Origin: Lindgomyces ingoldianus
Lineage: Eukaryota > Ascomycota > Dothideomycetes > Pleosporales > Lindgomycetaceae
Length of the DNA stretch: 64,000 bases
Assembly: GCF_010093535.1 (NCBI RefSeq)
Contig: NW_022985169.1
Coordinates: 1,434,144 to 1,498,143 of the forward strand
Reading direction: 5' to 3'
The notes under the pieces are model-generated. The model was not told the origin of the DNA, searched no databases, and was given only the letters and a program-made list of their open reading frames with translations. The position numbers were made by a program, and so were the translations under genes. Positions 46,506 through 61,294 of this stretch are shown in pieces; position 1 is the stretch's first letter, and each line of letters opens with the position of its first letter.

Positions 46506-49249
46506 ACACTGCTGCTGTGTACAAACACTAGCAACTTTTTATTTTTGTCTAAAAAGTTACCTTCTGTACTAGTTACCTTTCTTCTGTCTATGCAGGTCTA
46601 TTTAATTATGTTCTGCCTATACTTTACCTTATTTTTTATAACTTGTCCTAGTAATGCTATATATTAAAGTAAGCTAGTTATACTTTATAAATAGCTTTAT
46701 AAATAATATAAAGTATTTAAGCTATTATTATTTAGCTTTATACACTTATTTTATAAATATTTAGCAGTGTATAGGCTATTTTATGCAGGATTCTGTAACA
46801 GGATAGTGTAGGATCTTTGCGTAGAAAAGTGTGTAGAGAGGTGTATATAATAAGGTTTTTTTTCTCTCTCTTTTTATCTTTTTTTAGCTTTAATTTTATA
46901 AACTTTACTATATAATCTCTTAGCTTTTTTTTATATAGTGCTAACAGTAATAGGTTCTTCTACACACACAAACACACATAATGTCTCTCTAGCCTTTTTT
47001 CTTCTCCTTTAACGCTGTTAGCACCGGGGTCTTTAACGTCCTTATGCAGTCTAATAGCCTAGGGTACATCTATGTTACTTTTTTAACTAGTTTTACTACT
47101 AATTAGTAGTTTATATAGTGTCTTTAAATAAATATATAAATTTTTTAACTTTTTTACTTCTTCTTTATACTAAAGGCTAATGTAAATAGGCTAAGAAGTA
47201 ATATGTAATAGCTTTACTATTATATAATATTAATATTATTTTACCTACTAGCACTAACTTGCAGCTATAGGCAGCTAAGGTTATGCAGTATAAAAAGTAC
47301 TTTTATATAGTTTTAGTTTAAAGTTATAGTTAAGTTTTAGTAACTTTATGTTTTTATTATTATAGTAGCACTACTAGTGCTTTTTTTTATTAAGTGTTAC
47401 ATGCTAGCTAACTTCTAGGCTAATGCTTGCACCTTATGTGTATAGTAGAGCTGTAGCCTACACTGTGACTACTACACGTAAGAGGTAGTATGTTTTAGAG
47501 AAGAGGACTAGTAGTTTTTTTTTTATATACTAGCTAAATAAAATTTTTTTTTTTTATATATTCTTCTCTTCTAATCTTATATAAAAGTAAAAAAAATGTG
47601 TGTGTAATAAAAAAATTAAAAAAATAAGCTTTATATAAAGCTATTATTAGTCTAGTTAGTCTAAAGCATCTTTGCGCATAGAATCTAGCTAGTCTATAAA
47701 TGATTTTATTTAGACAAAAAGGTAGTTAGTTAAGACTAATAGTTAAAAGGCCTAATTTAGTGTTTTTTATACATACATTTATAAAGTTATTTTTACTATT
47801 AATTTACATAATTTTTATAATCTCCCTTTTCTTATATAATTTATAGAGTAATATAATATTAATTATAAGTTATTTTTTACTGGTAGTGCCTAGCTTAATA
47901 AAGTAATTATATAAAAACTTTAAATTTGTATACATTACTACTAAGATTAGTAGTAGTTTAAGTGTTTATATAATTTACTATAAAGTTATACTAAAAGTAA
48001 TTATATTATTAAACTTTTTAACTATTTTATATAGTTTACTAGTAAGAACACTTTTAGTTACTCTTTTACACTTAGTAGAATTCTAGTGTATAATGTTACT
48101 TAGTATTTTAAAGTAGTTACTTTATTTTATATAGTTCTTATTACTTAATATAATTAAAATTTTTAGCTATAAGCTAAAGTTTTTATTATTAGTTAATAAT
48201 TTATTTATAAAAATAAACAGCTTTATATAGTCTAGTTATAGTAGTATAAAAGTAAGTCCTCTACTACTATTATTTACCTACTACTAGATGCGTATATTAG
48301 AGGCTTTAATGTCTTTATATAAAGGGTCTATAGTTTAAGCTGTAACTAAGAAATTAAATGCTGCCTTTAGTTAACACACTAAAGTAATATATGCTTCTCT
48401 AGCCCTTTATATAACATACTAGTGTGCAGCATTCTTTACTATAGCATTAATTATATAAAAGTTTTTTACTTAACTTTTTTAAGTAAAGGTAACTTTATTT
48501 TATGTAAGCTAAATTTTTTTATTATTAAATTTAATAAGCTAGTTTTTAGACAGCATAGTTTTACTTTTTATATAGAGATTTACTTTCTATAGTTTATTTT
48601 TCTTTTTCTATGCAAAGTTCTTTATTATAATACTTAAAGTATTATCTATCTGTAAGCTAGTTATACTAAAGGTGTGCTTTTTTTTTATCTATAATTAAAA
48701 AGCAGGGGTTATATAAAAAGATGTGCATGTGTAGCTTTTTTTATAGTAGTTATAGTATGTTTTAAACTAATATAGGCTTAATTCTACAGCTCTATATAAA
48801 AGTTGTACAACCTAAAAGATTCTATTTAGTAAAAGGTTCTAGCGCATTTTTTAGTAGTTTTATGTACAGCGTGTGTAGAAGCTTATTTATTAATTAAATA
48901 TATACTTATATAATATTACATAGTTTAAAATGCTTTTTATACATAGCTTTTAGGCTTACTTTTATAGCTAAAAGTAGTCTTTAGCTTATTCTTTAAATAG
49001 TTAGTAATTAAGTAAGATTTTTTTTTATCTAAGTAGCTAGTAAACACTAGGTAGAATTTCTTATATAGTTAAGTTATTTTGCTTTTTACTTTTTATATAA
49101 GGCAGAAGTTAATAATCTAACTTTTATACTTTATTAAGTTATACACTATAACTTTAAAAGTGCTGTTAGTAATTAAGGTGTTTATTTTTATATAGTCTAA
49201 TATTTTAAATTGTTTTGTAAGTATAGTAATTATATTATTTATATAAAGC
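46506..49249. other. AT-rich degraded repeat, unassigned
   Basis: TpA-rich throughout, with small unmutated patches (46990-47060). It may be the gag region of element F that follows, but no motif could be read. No gene seen. Confidence 0.4.
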
Positions 49250-51900
49250 TTAATAAATAAGGCCTAATTATTATTTTTTTAAGTTAGAAATACCTAATCT
49301 AGACTAAAAGCTTACAAGCTAAGACTATTAACAAAGGTCTAAAAGAAGGCACTACAAGAATACATAGACAAAATGTTAGCATAAGGCTATATCTAAGAAA
49401 GTAATAGCCTAATAGCTTTAGCAGTAGTATTTATAAAAAAGAAAAGAGAGAAAATTAGAGTCTGTTAAGACTACTAAACTTTTAATAAGAACAGTGTTTA
49501 GAATTAGTTTCTGCTTCTTATTATATAGGACATTATAAACTAGTTAAAAGGAACTAAACACTTTACAAAGTTTAGCATATAAGATAAGTTTAATAAAATA
49601 AGAATTAAAGAAAGTTATAAATAGATAACAGCCTTTTAAACTCTAAGCAGCTTATATAAGCTTCTTATTATGCTGTTTAGATTAACTAACGCTCTAGCCA
49701 TCTTCTAAAGGGTAATTAACACTGCGCTTAATCTATACCTAGATATTTTTGTATTAGTATACCTTGACAATGTCTTTATCTACACTAAGCACAATAAACT
49801 AGACTATGTAGCAAAAGTAAAACTAGTGTTAGACTAGTTGCAAAAATATAGACTCTATTTATTACTTTTAAAATATAAATTTAATGTGTAAGAAACTAAA
49901 TACTTTAGATTTATTATTAATAAAGAGGAAGTAAAAATAAATTCTATAAAAGTAAAAAAAGTAGTAGAATAGCTAACACCTACATATGTAAAAGAAGTTA
50001 GAGACTTTCTTAGCCTAATAGGATATGTACAACGCATAATAAAAGACTACTCTAAAATTGTGTTACTACTTACTAATGCTATAGCAAAGAAAGAACTGTT
50101 TCTAAAATTTGTTTAGACCCTCTAGATAAAGAAGCCTTTTAAGAACTTAGAACAGCTATGGCTAGCAAACTAGTAGTACAAATGTACAACCCACGCCTTA
50201 AAACTAAACTATACACAGACGCGTTGTTAAGAGTTAAGGGAGCAGTATTCCTTTAAAAACAAAAGAACAGACAATAGCATCTAGTAGTGTACTACTCTAT
50301 AAAGTTCTCCTTTTCTAAACAAAAATATAGTATTCTAGATAAAGAACTTAAGGCTATAGTAAACACATTAAGAGCATAGAAAACAAAGTTGCAAAAAACT
50401 AGCTAATAATTTATTATTTTTATAGACAACACTAACCTAGTTACCTTTCTTACTATAAAGAAGTTGTTACTAATGCACATATAATAGGCTATAGAGTTAG
50501 CCTAGTTTAATTTTATAATAAAACATGTAGCAGGCGCTAATAACTAATAAGTAGACGCTTTAAGCTAGCAGGCTAATTACTTTAAAAAAGAAAAAGAAGG
50601 CATAAAGTAATTTATAATATTTAAAAAAATAAATAAAGAATTAGTCTATAATAGACTAAATCTAGAAGAGATAATCTGCTCCCTTATAATAGTAAAGCAA
50701 GGATAGAAAAACCTTGTTAGAGAGTATTATTCAGCCTCTATGTTTAGATATCTAGGGATTAGAATACTCTAGAAGAAGATTAAAGCTATAATTTCTAGGA
50801 ACATACTAAAACTAAAGCAGCTATGCATAGAAATCCTCTAAGAATGCAACATATGTAATAAAAATAACCTAAGGCAACATAAAACATATAGTTACTTATA
50901 ACTAATTAAAAATCCTAAATAACTATAAATAATAATAATAATAGATTTTATTACTAGACTACTACTGTCTTGTAAACTAGGAATAAAAAGACTCTATAAC
51001 ATAATAATAGTTGCTCTAGACAAAACTACAAAATTTCTATATACTTAGCCCTCTAAAAAAAGTATAATAGCTAAGGAATTTTTATATAAACTTAAATAAA
51101 ATGTGTTCTTAGTCTATAGTTACCTATAGATTGTTATATCTAATAAAGACAAACTATTTATAAGCAAATTCTAAGAAGCTGCTATAAAACATTTAGGAAT
51201 AGAACACAGACTATCTACAGCGTATCACCTACAAATAAATAGACAGACTAAAAAGGTAAATGCTAAAGTAGAAAAATACTTAAGAAAATACATATCTTAT
51301 AACTAAACTAATTAGGCAGAATAGCTTTTCATAGCACAATTAGCAATTAACATAGTAGAATTAGCTATAATAAAAGAAATACTTTAAAAGGCTAATTTTA
51401 GTTATTACCTCTACTACTTGCTCTATAGAAACTAGCTAACTAACCTGCTAAAAACTACTACCTGCCTTTTATACTTACTAGAACTACATTAAAAGTTAGC
51501 AATTAAAGCCTAAGCTAGTTAAAAAGTAATAGAATAAAATGTAAATAAAACTTAATAAGCAAGCCTATAAATTTAACCTAGAGATTGCATCTACTTTAAA
51601 ACTAAGAATCTCTGTACCTCTAGACCTTCTTGTAAGCTTGTAGAAAAGCACACTAGTCTATATAAGGTACTATAAAAATAACAGGACAACTGTAAACTTA
51701 AGCTACTAAAAGAAATGCGCATATATCTATAGTTTTATATCTTAAAGCTTAAGAAAGTGTTAAAGAAAATACCCCTTTTTATAACTAGCTAAAGAGACAT
51801 AGAAGTTAAGTATAAAGTTAAATAAATACTTCATGCTTAGAGAGAGAAAGAGTTTCTAGTAAAAGAGAAAGAATAGCTTACTAGTAAAAGTATATAAAAG
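49250..51900 (+). mobile_element. Ty3/gypsy pol remnant F, RIP-inactivated
   Basis: Reading through stops shows RT text (VVFIKKKR, FTKFSI, VYLDNVFIYTKH near 49755-49795, the YLDD box with Asp to Asn), then RNase H, then integrase core (IDFITRLLLSCKLG near 50942-50985, and the downstream NVFLVYS/IVISNKDKLF region). LTRs were not identified, so the ends given are limits of the recognisable pol only. Confidence 0.72.
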
Positions 51901-52610
51901 CCTATTAAGAACCTAACAAATGCCCTCTAGCTTCTCTAAGATTATTAGGCATCCCTTCTAACTAAAACTAGCCTAGAGAAAGTTCTCTAGACTAGAAAAC
52001 ACTATTATTAGCAGCAGAAAAAGCTGTTATATTATAGAGTAGCTGTAATGTAGAAAGACCACAGCTCTGCAACACAGGCTAAGAAGGAGAAAGACTATAA
52101 GCTTCTACCTTAAGCACTTTAATCTTATTTAGTAACAAAAAGTCTTCTTTTAAATACTTTACTTTTTAATTCTTTAAAAGGTCTAACTGTTTCTAGATTC
52201 TTAACTTCTGCCTCTAAAGTCTGCACAGCTTTTTAGACACTTTTCTTATTTCTATAAGAAGATACTTTTACTTTACTTTTATTAACTCTTTTTTTTACTT
52301 CTATTAAACATAGGCATTTTTTATTTTTAGAAAAAGCTGTTTCTACTTCTTCTCTAAACAATTCTATGCTATGTTAGAAACAAAGGTGTTATAATAACTC
52401 CCTTTTTAGACACATTCTACACACTTATCTAATAACAAGGTTAAAACATAGAAGGACTCTAAATAGTAATAAGGACTAGATAGTTGCATTTTTATATAGT
52501 AAAGAGGATTAAGGTAAGTAGTAGCGCGGAAGCAGCGCGCGTAAGCAGATTAACAGAAAAACTAATAAGGCATAGTTAAAAAAAGATAGATATTTGTAAA
52601 GCGTTTATAG
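51901..52610. other. AT-rich sequence between F and D, no gene seen
   Basis: Degraded repeat without readable motifs; it ends at the target duplication AAGGA (52611-52615) of element D. Confidence 0.4.
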
Positions 52611-52615
52611 AAGGA

Positions 52616-53209
52616 TGTTACAATCCTTGCTTCGTGGAGGCACTCGGGTCTTATGATATTCCTAGGGGGAAGTAGGACAGAGGGTAGGGGCCAACCGGTA
52701 GGGTGTACAGTTCTACGTACAGGCTAATAGGCTTATTAGAGAGGGATAGAGTGACTAGATTATAGTTTGCCCTTTATGCAGCAGTAGAAAGGCTAAGGTT
52801 AAACAGTTCTATTAGACAGAATTAGAGGTATATATAGTGTAAGATATATAAATAGTATTATAGCTTTTTAAAAAGCTAAATGCTACTTAGTCTATGTAAA
52901 GAATAAACTAAATATTAAACACACCTTCTAAAGGTTGTTTAATGTAGGAGCTATATACATGTGCTAGGGGCGCTAAGGGGAGCTAGTAGGAGCTTATAGG
53001 AGTCTGCTAAGAAAAGCTCCTATAAGCTCTCTTAGGCTCCCTAGACTTGTAGCCTGTCTTCCTATTAGACCACGCATTCCTCTGTTACCGCGGGCAGCTG
53101 TGCTGCCCCTGTGCCCTCTAACTAGTTCATAAGCAAGTCCTGTCCTAATCCAGCTAGATTGTGGAGCACTGCCGGTGGAGTTACGCTAGTCCAGCCATAG
53201 ACTGTAACA
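52616..53209 (-). repeat. Element D LTR (3')
   Basis: 594 bp, TGTTACAATCC to GACTGTAACA. It holds a 13-bp perfect stem (52990-53002 with 53017-53029, loop 14) and a GGGCAGC-TGT-GCTGCCC hairpin near 53092-53108. Confidence 0.87.
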
Positions 53210-54075
53210 CGCTGCCCCTCCTCTCTAGCAGCGTCCTTGCCGCTCTGCTTACACAACTATGTTAGTAAAAGTTTATTTATAAAGTAAGCGCTTACCTGCT
53301 AAAAGGCATCCTTAATATCTATCTTTTTTAAACTAAATAGCTTACTAGTCTTATTTATTTTATTATTTTTATATTACTCTTTATTTTAATCTTTTTTACT
53401 AAATAAAAATAAGGCCCTGCAGCGCTTACTAATCTTTAGGGTTATCTTATGTATTAACTTTGTCCTTAGATAAATGTGTTAAGTGTATAAAAAAGCATAG
53501 TAAGTGCAACACCTTTATTTCTAATGCTATATAAAACTGCTTAAAGAAGAAAAAAAAACACTCTTTTAAAAGGCTAAAGCTTTATAGGCCTAAAACTGCG
53601 CGCTATTAGATAAATAGTTAGCTTAAGACTAAAAGCAACTCTGTTTACAAAAGAAAATGCTAGAAGTAAAGAATAAAGAGCGTTTTAGATAGGATTATAT
53701 CTAAAAATTACTAGATCTACTAGAAGCTTATTACATAAAGTACTTAAAAAAAGACTTTTTTTTCTTAGACAAGATAGAAGCTTTTAAGGCTAAAGTAAAA
53801 AGCTGTTCTTCTTTACAGCTCTTATTAGCTAAGACTTGTCTCTAAAGGCTACTGCTATCTAGTAATAACATAGCTATTTCTTTTAATATAAGTGCTTTAT
53901 TACTTAGCTAGTTTCTTTTAGATAAGCTTAAAGGTACTTTTATACTAATAGCTGCGCGTTCTGCAAATTCTTAGCTAGTTTTTATATGTTTTTACTAGTA
54001 AGCTACTTTTTCTATTTTACTAAAAATTCTTTTTAGTTTTTTTAATTACTAATAATATATTTAACTTTATATTCT

Positions 54076-54546
54076 TGTCAGATTAAAGCACTGTTTCTAG
54101 GCTTCCTGAGATGAATGATGGGTTTGGATATGATGTATGGGATGATTGATTGATTGTGTTGATTGTCCTCATTTATTAATTCTTTTTCTGCTCTACTCGT
54201 GTTGCTCGGCTTTTTGTTTTGCCGATCCGAGTCCCTCGCGCACTTGCCCTATGCGCGACCAGCTTGCAAAATGCTGCAATTTTCTGCAATTTGCTGCAAA
54301 CTGCTGCAACATGCTGCAATTTGCTGCAATTTGCTGCAATTTGCTGCAACATGCTGCAATTTGCTGCAATTTGCTGCAAACTGCTGCAACATGCTGCAAT
54401 TTGCTGCAAACTGCTGCAACATGCTGCAAAATGCTGCAAAATGCTGCAATTTGCAGCAACATACTGTTCGAGCTTATTGCTCGTACTATGTAGCAGCTTT
54501 CGTCAAGCGTTCCTCCTGTCTTAACAGTAGGTGCGCAAATCTAACA
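54076..54546 (-). repeat. Solo copia E LTR with expanded minisatellite
   Basis: 471 bp, inverse of the 301-bp E LTR, flanked by ATTCT on both sides (54071-54075, 54547-54551), so it is a true insertion reduced to one LTR. The extra 170 bp are accounted for entirely by the internal 10-bp repeat array. It has far fewer RIP changes than the element D sequence around it. Confidence 0.87.
54261..54460. repeat. 10-bp tandem repeat array, 20 units
   Basis: Twenty consecutive 10-bp units of the form NTGCTGCAAN with no length slips; only the first, third and last units vary in the core. The intact E LTRs have three units at the same place. Because 10 is not a multiple of 3, all frames stay open and give spurious repeated Leu/Gln/Cys/Ala frames on both strands; these are not genes. 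Confidence 0.93.
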
Positions 54547-57500
54547 ATTCTATTTCTTTATTCTTTTATTTTTATATAGATAAAAGAATTTCTTTAAGTG
54601 CTTTTTCTAATCTAGAGACATAGAACTATAGGTGTATTTTTATGTGTAAGGGAAGCTTAAGTTTACAGTTGTCTTATTAGGTTTAAAGGACTTTATATAG
54701 TCTTATTTTTTTTTCTGCTAACTTTCTTAAAGGTCTAGGTATCTTAAGGTTCTTAGTGTTAAAATATATATAGTCTTCTAAATAAATTTTTAGTCCTAGT
54801 TATTATAATTTATTTATGTATTTTTTTATTATTTCTTTGCTAGATCTAGCTTCTATTACTAATTTTTTATGTATATGTTATAAGTCTGTTAGCTAGTCTA
54901 TTAATTTCTATAAGTTTATAAGTTAATTTTCTTATAGCATAAAGTAAAAGTTATATCTAAAATTAGCTTTATATAGTGTTTCTTTTATTATAGCTAATTT
55001 TATATTATTAATAGCTAACTATGCTATTAGAAGCTATTCTGCCTAGTTATGCTAAGTGTAGAAAATGTATTTCCTTAAGTACCTTTCTACTTCTGCGTTT
55101 ACTCTCTTAGTCTAGCTATTTATTTACAGGTGGTAGGCTGTTAATAGCTTATGTGTTATACTAAGGTGCTGCATTACTGCTTTTTAGAATCTACTAGTAA
55201 ACAGCTTATCTTAGTTAAAGATAATAGTCTTTAGGCATTTATATACTAATATTACATTTTATTTTAATTTATAAATAAATTTTTTAGCTGTTATTGTTTT
55301 TTCTAAGAGCTAACTATATAGGTATTTAGTAGTTTTATTAAGTGCTACTATAATTATATTGCATATCCTTTCTGTCCCTAGTTTCTTAGACAGGGGTAAC
55401 TCTGTAATAAAGTTTATTATAATTATTATTTATAGTAATTTTAGCGCTTTAATTAGGTAAAAGTAACTATAAGTTTTATACCTTTATAAGTTATTTCTAT
55501 TGCAGGTGTTGCATTCTCTAAGCACCTTAGTGCATAGTTGCTTTACCTTTAGTATTTATTATAGTATAGCAACCCTTAACTTCTTTTAAAAGGTGCCTAT
55601 CCTAGGATGTCTAAACATTAGAGATTTATAGTATTTTTAGATTAAGTTTTTTTATTCTTATTTACTAGCTGTAATTATACAAAGTTCTTTTATAAGTTAA
55701 GGCTTATTATAAATTTATCTTTTATTAGTTTCTTTAAAGAGGGTAAACTTTTTAGTTTCTTTCTCTTTTTTATTAAAGTAGTCTAGTCTTTAGCTAAGAG
55801 CGTTAGCCTGCTAGTTTTATGCCTCTAGGACATGCTTAATAATATAATTAAACTATGCAAGCTCTATTACCTATCTTATGTGCATTAGTAAGAGTTTCTT
55901 TATAGTTAGAAATGTAATTAAATTTATGTAATCTATTATAATATAAAAAGGTTTTGCTATTCTATGTAGCTCTGTAGCCTATACTCTTACTGCGTTTAGT
56001 ATAGCCTTAAGTTCTTTATTAGGTATACTATAGCCTGCTTTAGGTCCTAAAAACTTAGCAGAGTAGTACGCTACTAGGTGCTATTTTTTATTTTCTTGTT
56101 TCTAATAAAGCGCAGCTCTGCTAGCCTCTAAGGATGCATCTGTGTAGATCTTTGTGTCTAGCTGTAGGTTGTACATCCTTAGTACTAGTTTAGCTGTTAT
56201 AGCTTACTTTAGCGCTATAAATGCTTTATTTATTTATAAGGTTTAGACAAATTTTACTATTACCTATTCTTTAGTAGTAGTATTTATTAAGGGTATAGTA
56301 ATTTTTAAGTAGTCTTTAATTATTTATCTAACATATTCTAATAATCTAAGGAATCCCTTAACTTTCTTAACTGTTATAGGCTCTAGCTACTTAAGTACCT
56401 TTTATACTTTAGCTAAGTTAATTTTTATTTCCTTACTATTAATTATAAATCCTAAGTATTCTGTTTCTGTAACATAGAATTTACATTTAAAGAGCTGCAG
56501 GTAGAGTCTATACTTTTGTAGCTGCTCTAGGACTTTTTATACCTTTTGTACGTAGTCTTCTAGGGTGTCCTTTAAGTAGATAAGGACGTTATCTAGGTAC
56601 ACTAGGGTAAAGACATTAAGATATAGATTAAGAGCTGTGTTAATAATCTACTAGAATGTTACTAAGGTGTTTGTTAGGCTAAATAGCATTACTAATAATT
56701 TATAAAGTCTCTATAGAGTTCTAAATACTATAAGCTATTTATCTTTTTATTTTATTTATATCTTATTAAATCTGTCTTACATGTTAAATTTTATAAAGTA
56801 TTAAGTTTCCTTTAGTTAGTTTATAATATTTTATATAATAAGTAGAGGAAACTAATCTTAAATTATGTTGTTATTTAGAGTTCTGTAGTCCTAATAGACT
56901 TAGATTTTTTCTCTTTTTTTTTTTATAAAAACTACTGCTAAAGCAACTAGGCTATAACTTTTCTAGATATAGCCTTAGGCTAACATTTAGTTAACATATT
57001 CCTGCAAAGCCTTTTTCTATGTTCTAGTTAGAAGATAAAGCCTATAAGTCTTTAGATTATAGTTCTTTATTAAGTTAATAGCATAGTTCTAAGGCTAGTG
57101 TAGTAGTAGTTTTTTTAGGTCCTCTAGTGTTTTAAACATATCTTTGTAATCTTTATATTTAAAAGGAATGCTACCTTTGTCTTAGATTTAGAAGATGCTA
57201 ATTTATTTTACATTTTTATTAGTTTTAATTTCTTTATAAGAAACTTTTTTAAGTTTCTTTTTTATTATTCTTACTGCCTAAGCTTCTAGCTCTTAGTAAG
57301 AGAATCTCTAGAGTTTTTTTTTCTTAAGGAAATAACTGCTACTCTACTTTACTTATTTATAAATCTAATATAGGTTATTATAGCATGCTAACTAGGTTAT
57401 GTGTGCGTAGTTATTAAGGGTTTTTATAGTTATTGTCCTCTAATTAATTGCAGGGTTGTGTGCTTTAAGCTAGTTATAGCCTAGAATTATGTTATACTTG

Positions 57501-58571
57501 CCTTCTAGTAGGAGTATATTTATAGACCTCTAGTCCTTTGTGTTTAGGGTTTTAAAGTCTTTTTTATATGTTTCTAGGTTAATCTATTCTTTACTATACT
57601 TAATTAAGGATGCATTAGTAAGGGTTACCTTAAATAAGTTTTTTTTATTTAAAAGAGGATGCTTTATTTATCTACTTAGTCTTTATTTATTATAGTAAAT
57701 GTACATCTACTGTCTACAAGAGCTAATCTAGGCCACCCTTTGTACGTAAAAGTAGTTGTTAGACTGTGTCCTACCCCTTAGCCTACTGCAACTAGGGCTA
57801 ATACATTATAAAAAGTTTCTTTATTTAAAAGAGAGTAAAGGTTAACATCTTATTAGTTCTTATTAAACTTATTCTTCTTTTTTTTATAAATCTAATGCTC
57901 TTAGTTGCAGTAGTTAGCTGCTTTACATTTATAATCTTTAACTAGGTAATAGGATGTTAGATAGTCTTCTTTTTTTGCTGCTTTCTACTAAAAATAGTAG
58001 AACTTGCAGTTGTCTTATTCTTTACACGCTGCCTATTTTTCTTGTTTGTAGAAAAGGGCTGTTTAATAAGTATAACAGTTTGTTATTTTGCAGGCTAAGG
58101 CTGTTCCTTGCTATAGGCATCTATTATAGTTCTTTTTTTATGTGGGCTACTAGCCTGTTTAGTGCTTGTTATTCTAGTGCTTAACGCAGTAGCGTTGCGT
58201 GCACTAGTACTAGGGGTATAGACAGTTGTTAGGTCTATGTAGGGTATTAAAAGGACTCTTCTAAGTCTACTAAGAGTATTCTTATGTTTGTACTATCTAA
58301 ACAGGGTGTCCCTTTTATTAGTAATTATTAGTGCTATAAGTTTTATTTCTGCAGAGTGCACACTAGCTGTGGCTCTGTTGTATTACTAAAGCCTTCCTGC
58401 TAATTACTAGGCTTAGGAGTAGCGTCTTAGGCTTTCTAGGTACTAGCTTTAGAACTTTAAACCTAGCAGGTCTACCTAGTTCTTCTAGTTTCTAATCTTA
58501 GATCTAGACAAAGAACTGCTATTATTTTTTATTATTTATAATGTTATATTTAACTTTAGCTATCTGCTATA

Positions 58572-59671
58572 ACGTACTTCACAGGCGAGTTGCTCACACA
58601 CCTAAGTTGCTTACTTTTACTAAGACCCTACTAAACTACCCTTCCTACACTAATGCATTCCCTACAACACTACTTAGACACACTAAAAGAACATTAGATA
58701 CAGCTTACACTCTAAGCTTTTAAACAAGACATAAAACTTTTAAAGAAATATGCTGTAGCTATGTGTAAAGTCTTATAAAAGATAATAAATAACTATAGCA
58801 CTAGATAACTTTTATAAGCTAATTTTATAGCTAAATTATAAAGGCTAGGCAATAAAAAGAAGTAAGTAATTATTAAGACTATACTTAAGCTATATGCGCA
58901 AGAAATTTCCCCTTAAATAGCATTTATAGCTAATATAGCTAATTCTTTACATGCTAAGCGTAATCTAGGCTATGTTTATATAAACTAGCCTAGTATGTTT
59001 ATAAAGTGTTATTTAGAGCTTAAAGTAAAGTTTTAAGTGTAAGTATAGTTAAAAGATATTTAGCTAATTATAAACCTTATCTTACTAAAGTTATATATGT
59101 TATTATTTTAGATACTATACTTAGCTTTAATATTCTCTACAAGGCTAAACCTGCTTTAAATTACCTTAGGACTTTTATAAAAGGCTCTTTTATAGTTATA
59201 CTTACGCTTAAATGTTACTTTAAGCTCTAAATAACGCTTTATAAACATACTAGGCTAGTTTATGCAAATATAGCCTAGATTATGCTTAGCGCACAAAGAA
59301 TTAGCTATATTAGCTATAAATGCTACCTAAGGGGAAATTTCTTACGCATATAGTTTAAGTATAGTCTTAATAATTACCTGCTTTTTTTTATTACCTAGCC
59401 TTTATAATTTAGCTGTAGAATTAGCTTGTAAAGGTTATTTAGCGCTATAGTTATTTATTATTTTTTATAAAACTTTATATATAGCTATAGCACATTTCTT
59501 TAAAAGTTTTATGTTTTGTTTAAAAGCTTAGAGTGTAAGCTGTATCTAACATTCTTTTAGCGCGTCTAAGTAGTATTGTAGGGAATGCATTAGTGTAGAA
59601 AGAGTAGTTTAGTAGGGTCTTAGCAAAAGTAAGCAACTCAGGTGTGTAAGCAACTCGCCTGTGAAGTACGT
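58572..59671. mobile_element. TIR element X, complete 1,100-bp copy inside element D
   Basis: Same length and ends as the copy at 45404-46503, with TA on both sides (58570-58571, 59672-59673). Long inverse arms. It postdates element D, which it interrupts. Confidence 0.82.
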
Positions 59672-61294
59672 TATTATGTTAAACATTAAGTAGTTATTAC
59701 TAATGTTTATCTAGTAGAGCATTACTATGCAATAACTTAGGTAGTTATGTTATAGACTACACTTCTAACATTTACACTCTTAAAACTGTTAGAAGAGCTC
59801 TCTTATAGAAGTGCTAGAGGTCTAGTCTTAGAAAGAGAACTGTTTTTCTCTCTTTTAAACATTTATAATATATCCTTAGATCTAAGTCTTTTCTCTATAT
59901 CTTTTAAGAATTATAAGGTTCTGCAACACTATATTTAAGCTGCTAAAGTTTTAAATAACTATCTTTTAATATGTTTTAAAGCAGTTATTTAAAAAGTAGT
60001 TTTTTTTACATTACTAGTAGAGTTTATTATTTAATCTTTCTAATATTTTTTTATCTATAAGGCTGTATTTAGCAGTGATAGCTTTTATTATTATAGTAGT
60101 ATTTTTATTCTCCTTCTTCTAGAAGTTTAGGCAGTTTTAGTAGAAATGTCCTACTTTTCTATAGTTTAGGCAGGCCTTGTCCTCTAGCTACTTTTGTTAT
60201 TCCTTTATTAAAGGCAGCTTATTACGTCCTAAAACTTAGCTCTTCTTAAAGAGGGGGCTTTATATATACTTTATGTAACTAAGGTCTATTAGTTCTTTAT
60301 TATATTATAAAAGTTTTTTTTTTTAGAAACAAACTTTAGTCTTTAGAAAGTTTCTTTTTATTTTTTTTATTTTTTACACTTTTTGTAATAATTGTTATAA
60401 GGTATTACTTATATAATAAAGTTTTTAAAAGTAGTTAGCTTTTTACTATGTATAAATTTATCTTTTACTATTTTACTTAGTTTATTATAAAACATGCAAT
60501 AGAGGGCTTTCTAGTCTATCTATCTGCAGATAGCTAATTGTTCTCTAAAGCGTGCTGCATAGTTTTAGACTAAGCTAGTACCTTGTTTTATAGTGTTTAG
60601 TTTGTTAGCTGCAATTTTCTTTTTATCTAAGGTTTTATAAATAGCTGTTAGGGTGTCTTTAAAGTTTTTAACACTACTAAACACTTTTTTTATTTTAAAG
60701 GTAAGTGCTTTACTATTTACCCTAAAGTTTATCTAGTTATCTGTGTAGAGCTAGAACTAAATTACAAAAAGGCCTTTTAGATGTAGTTTTATCTAGAATA
60801 TTATTTCTATGTCTGTCTAAAATACTTTTTTATTATACTACATATAAAGATAGCATTTTGTAAAGAATAGTTAAAGGTTCTTTAGTAATTTTTTAAAAAG
60901 TTTTAAGAAAGCTAGTTTTAAAGTCTTTTTAGCTATAATGCTTACTTTTTTAGTTAAAATGTTTTAAATTTTTACTAACTTTACTTATAGTTTATGTATT
61001 TAATAGGCATAGTTAATAGCTTTTTAAAGGCTTAAAGGTTTAAAAAAGTTTTGTAATTTTACTACTTTTTAGTAAAAGTTTATAACCTTTTATTAAAGGC
61101 TTACTAGTTTACCTATGTTTTTACTAATCTATTAGAGTTTCTTAACATCCTTCTAAATTAAATTAATCCATTCTGCTAGAACAGCTTTATTTTAGGTAGG
61201 AACATTTATTAATCCTAATAGAGCTATATAGGCTATATTAGAATCTAAGTTATGTTAAGAGGTATCTATACTTTTTAAAAGAGGTAGTGTTTAA

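Noticed and set aside
54261..54460. Possible CRISPR-like array
   Set aside because: Units are 10 bp, contiguous, with no unique spacers, and the genome is fungal.
54146..54579. Several 66-138 residue frames on both strands with repeated Leu-Gln-Ala-Cys text
   Set aside because: They are the translation of the 10-bp tandem array and the surrounding LTR in every frame; the similarity between strands and frames is a by-product of the repeat.
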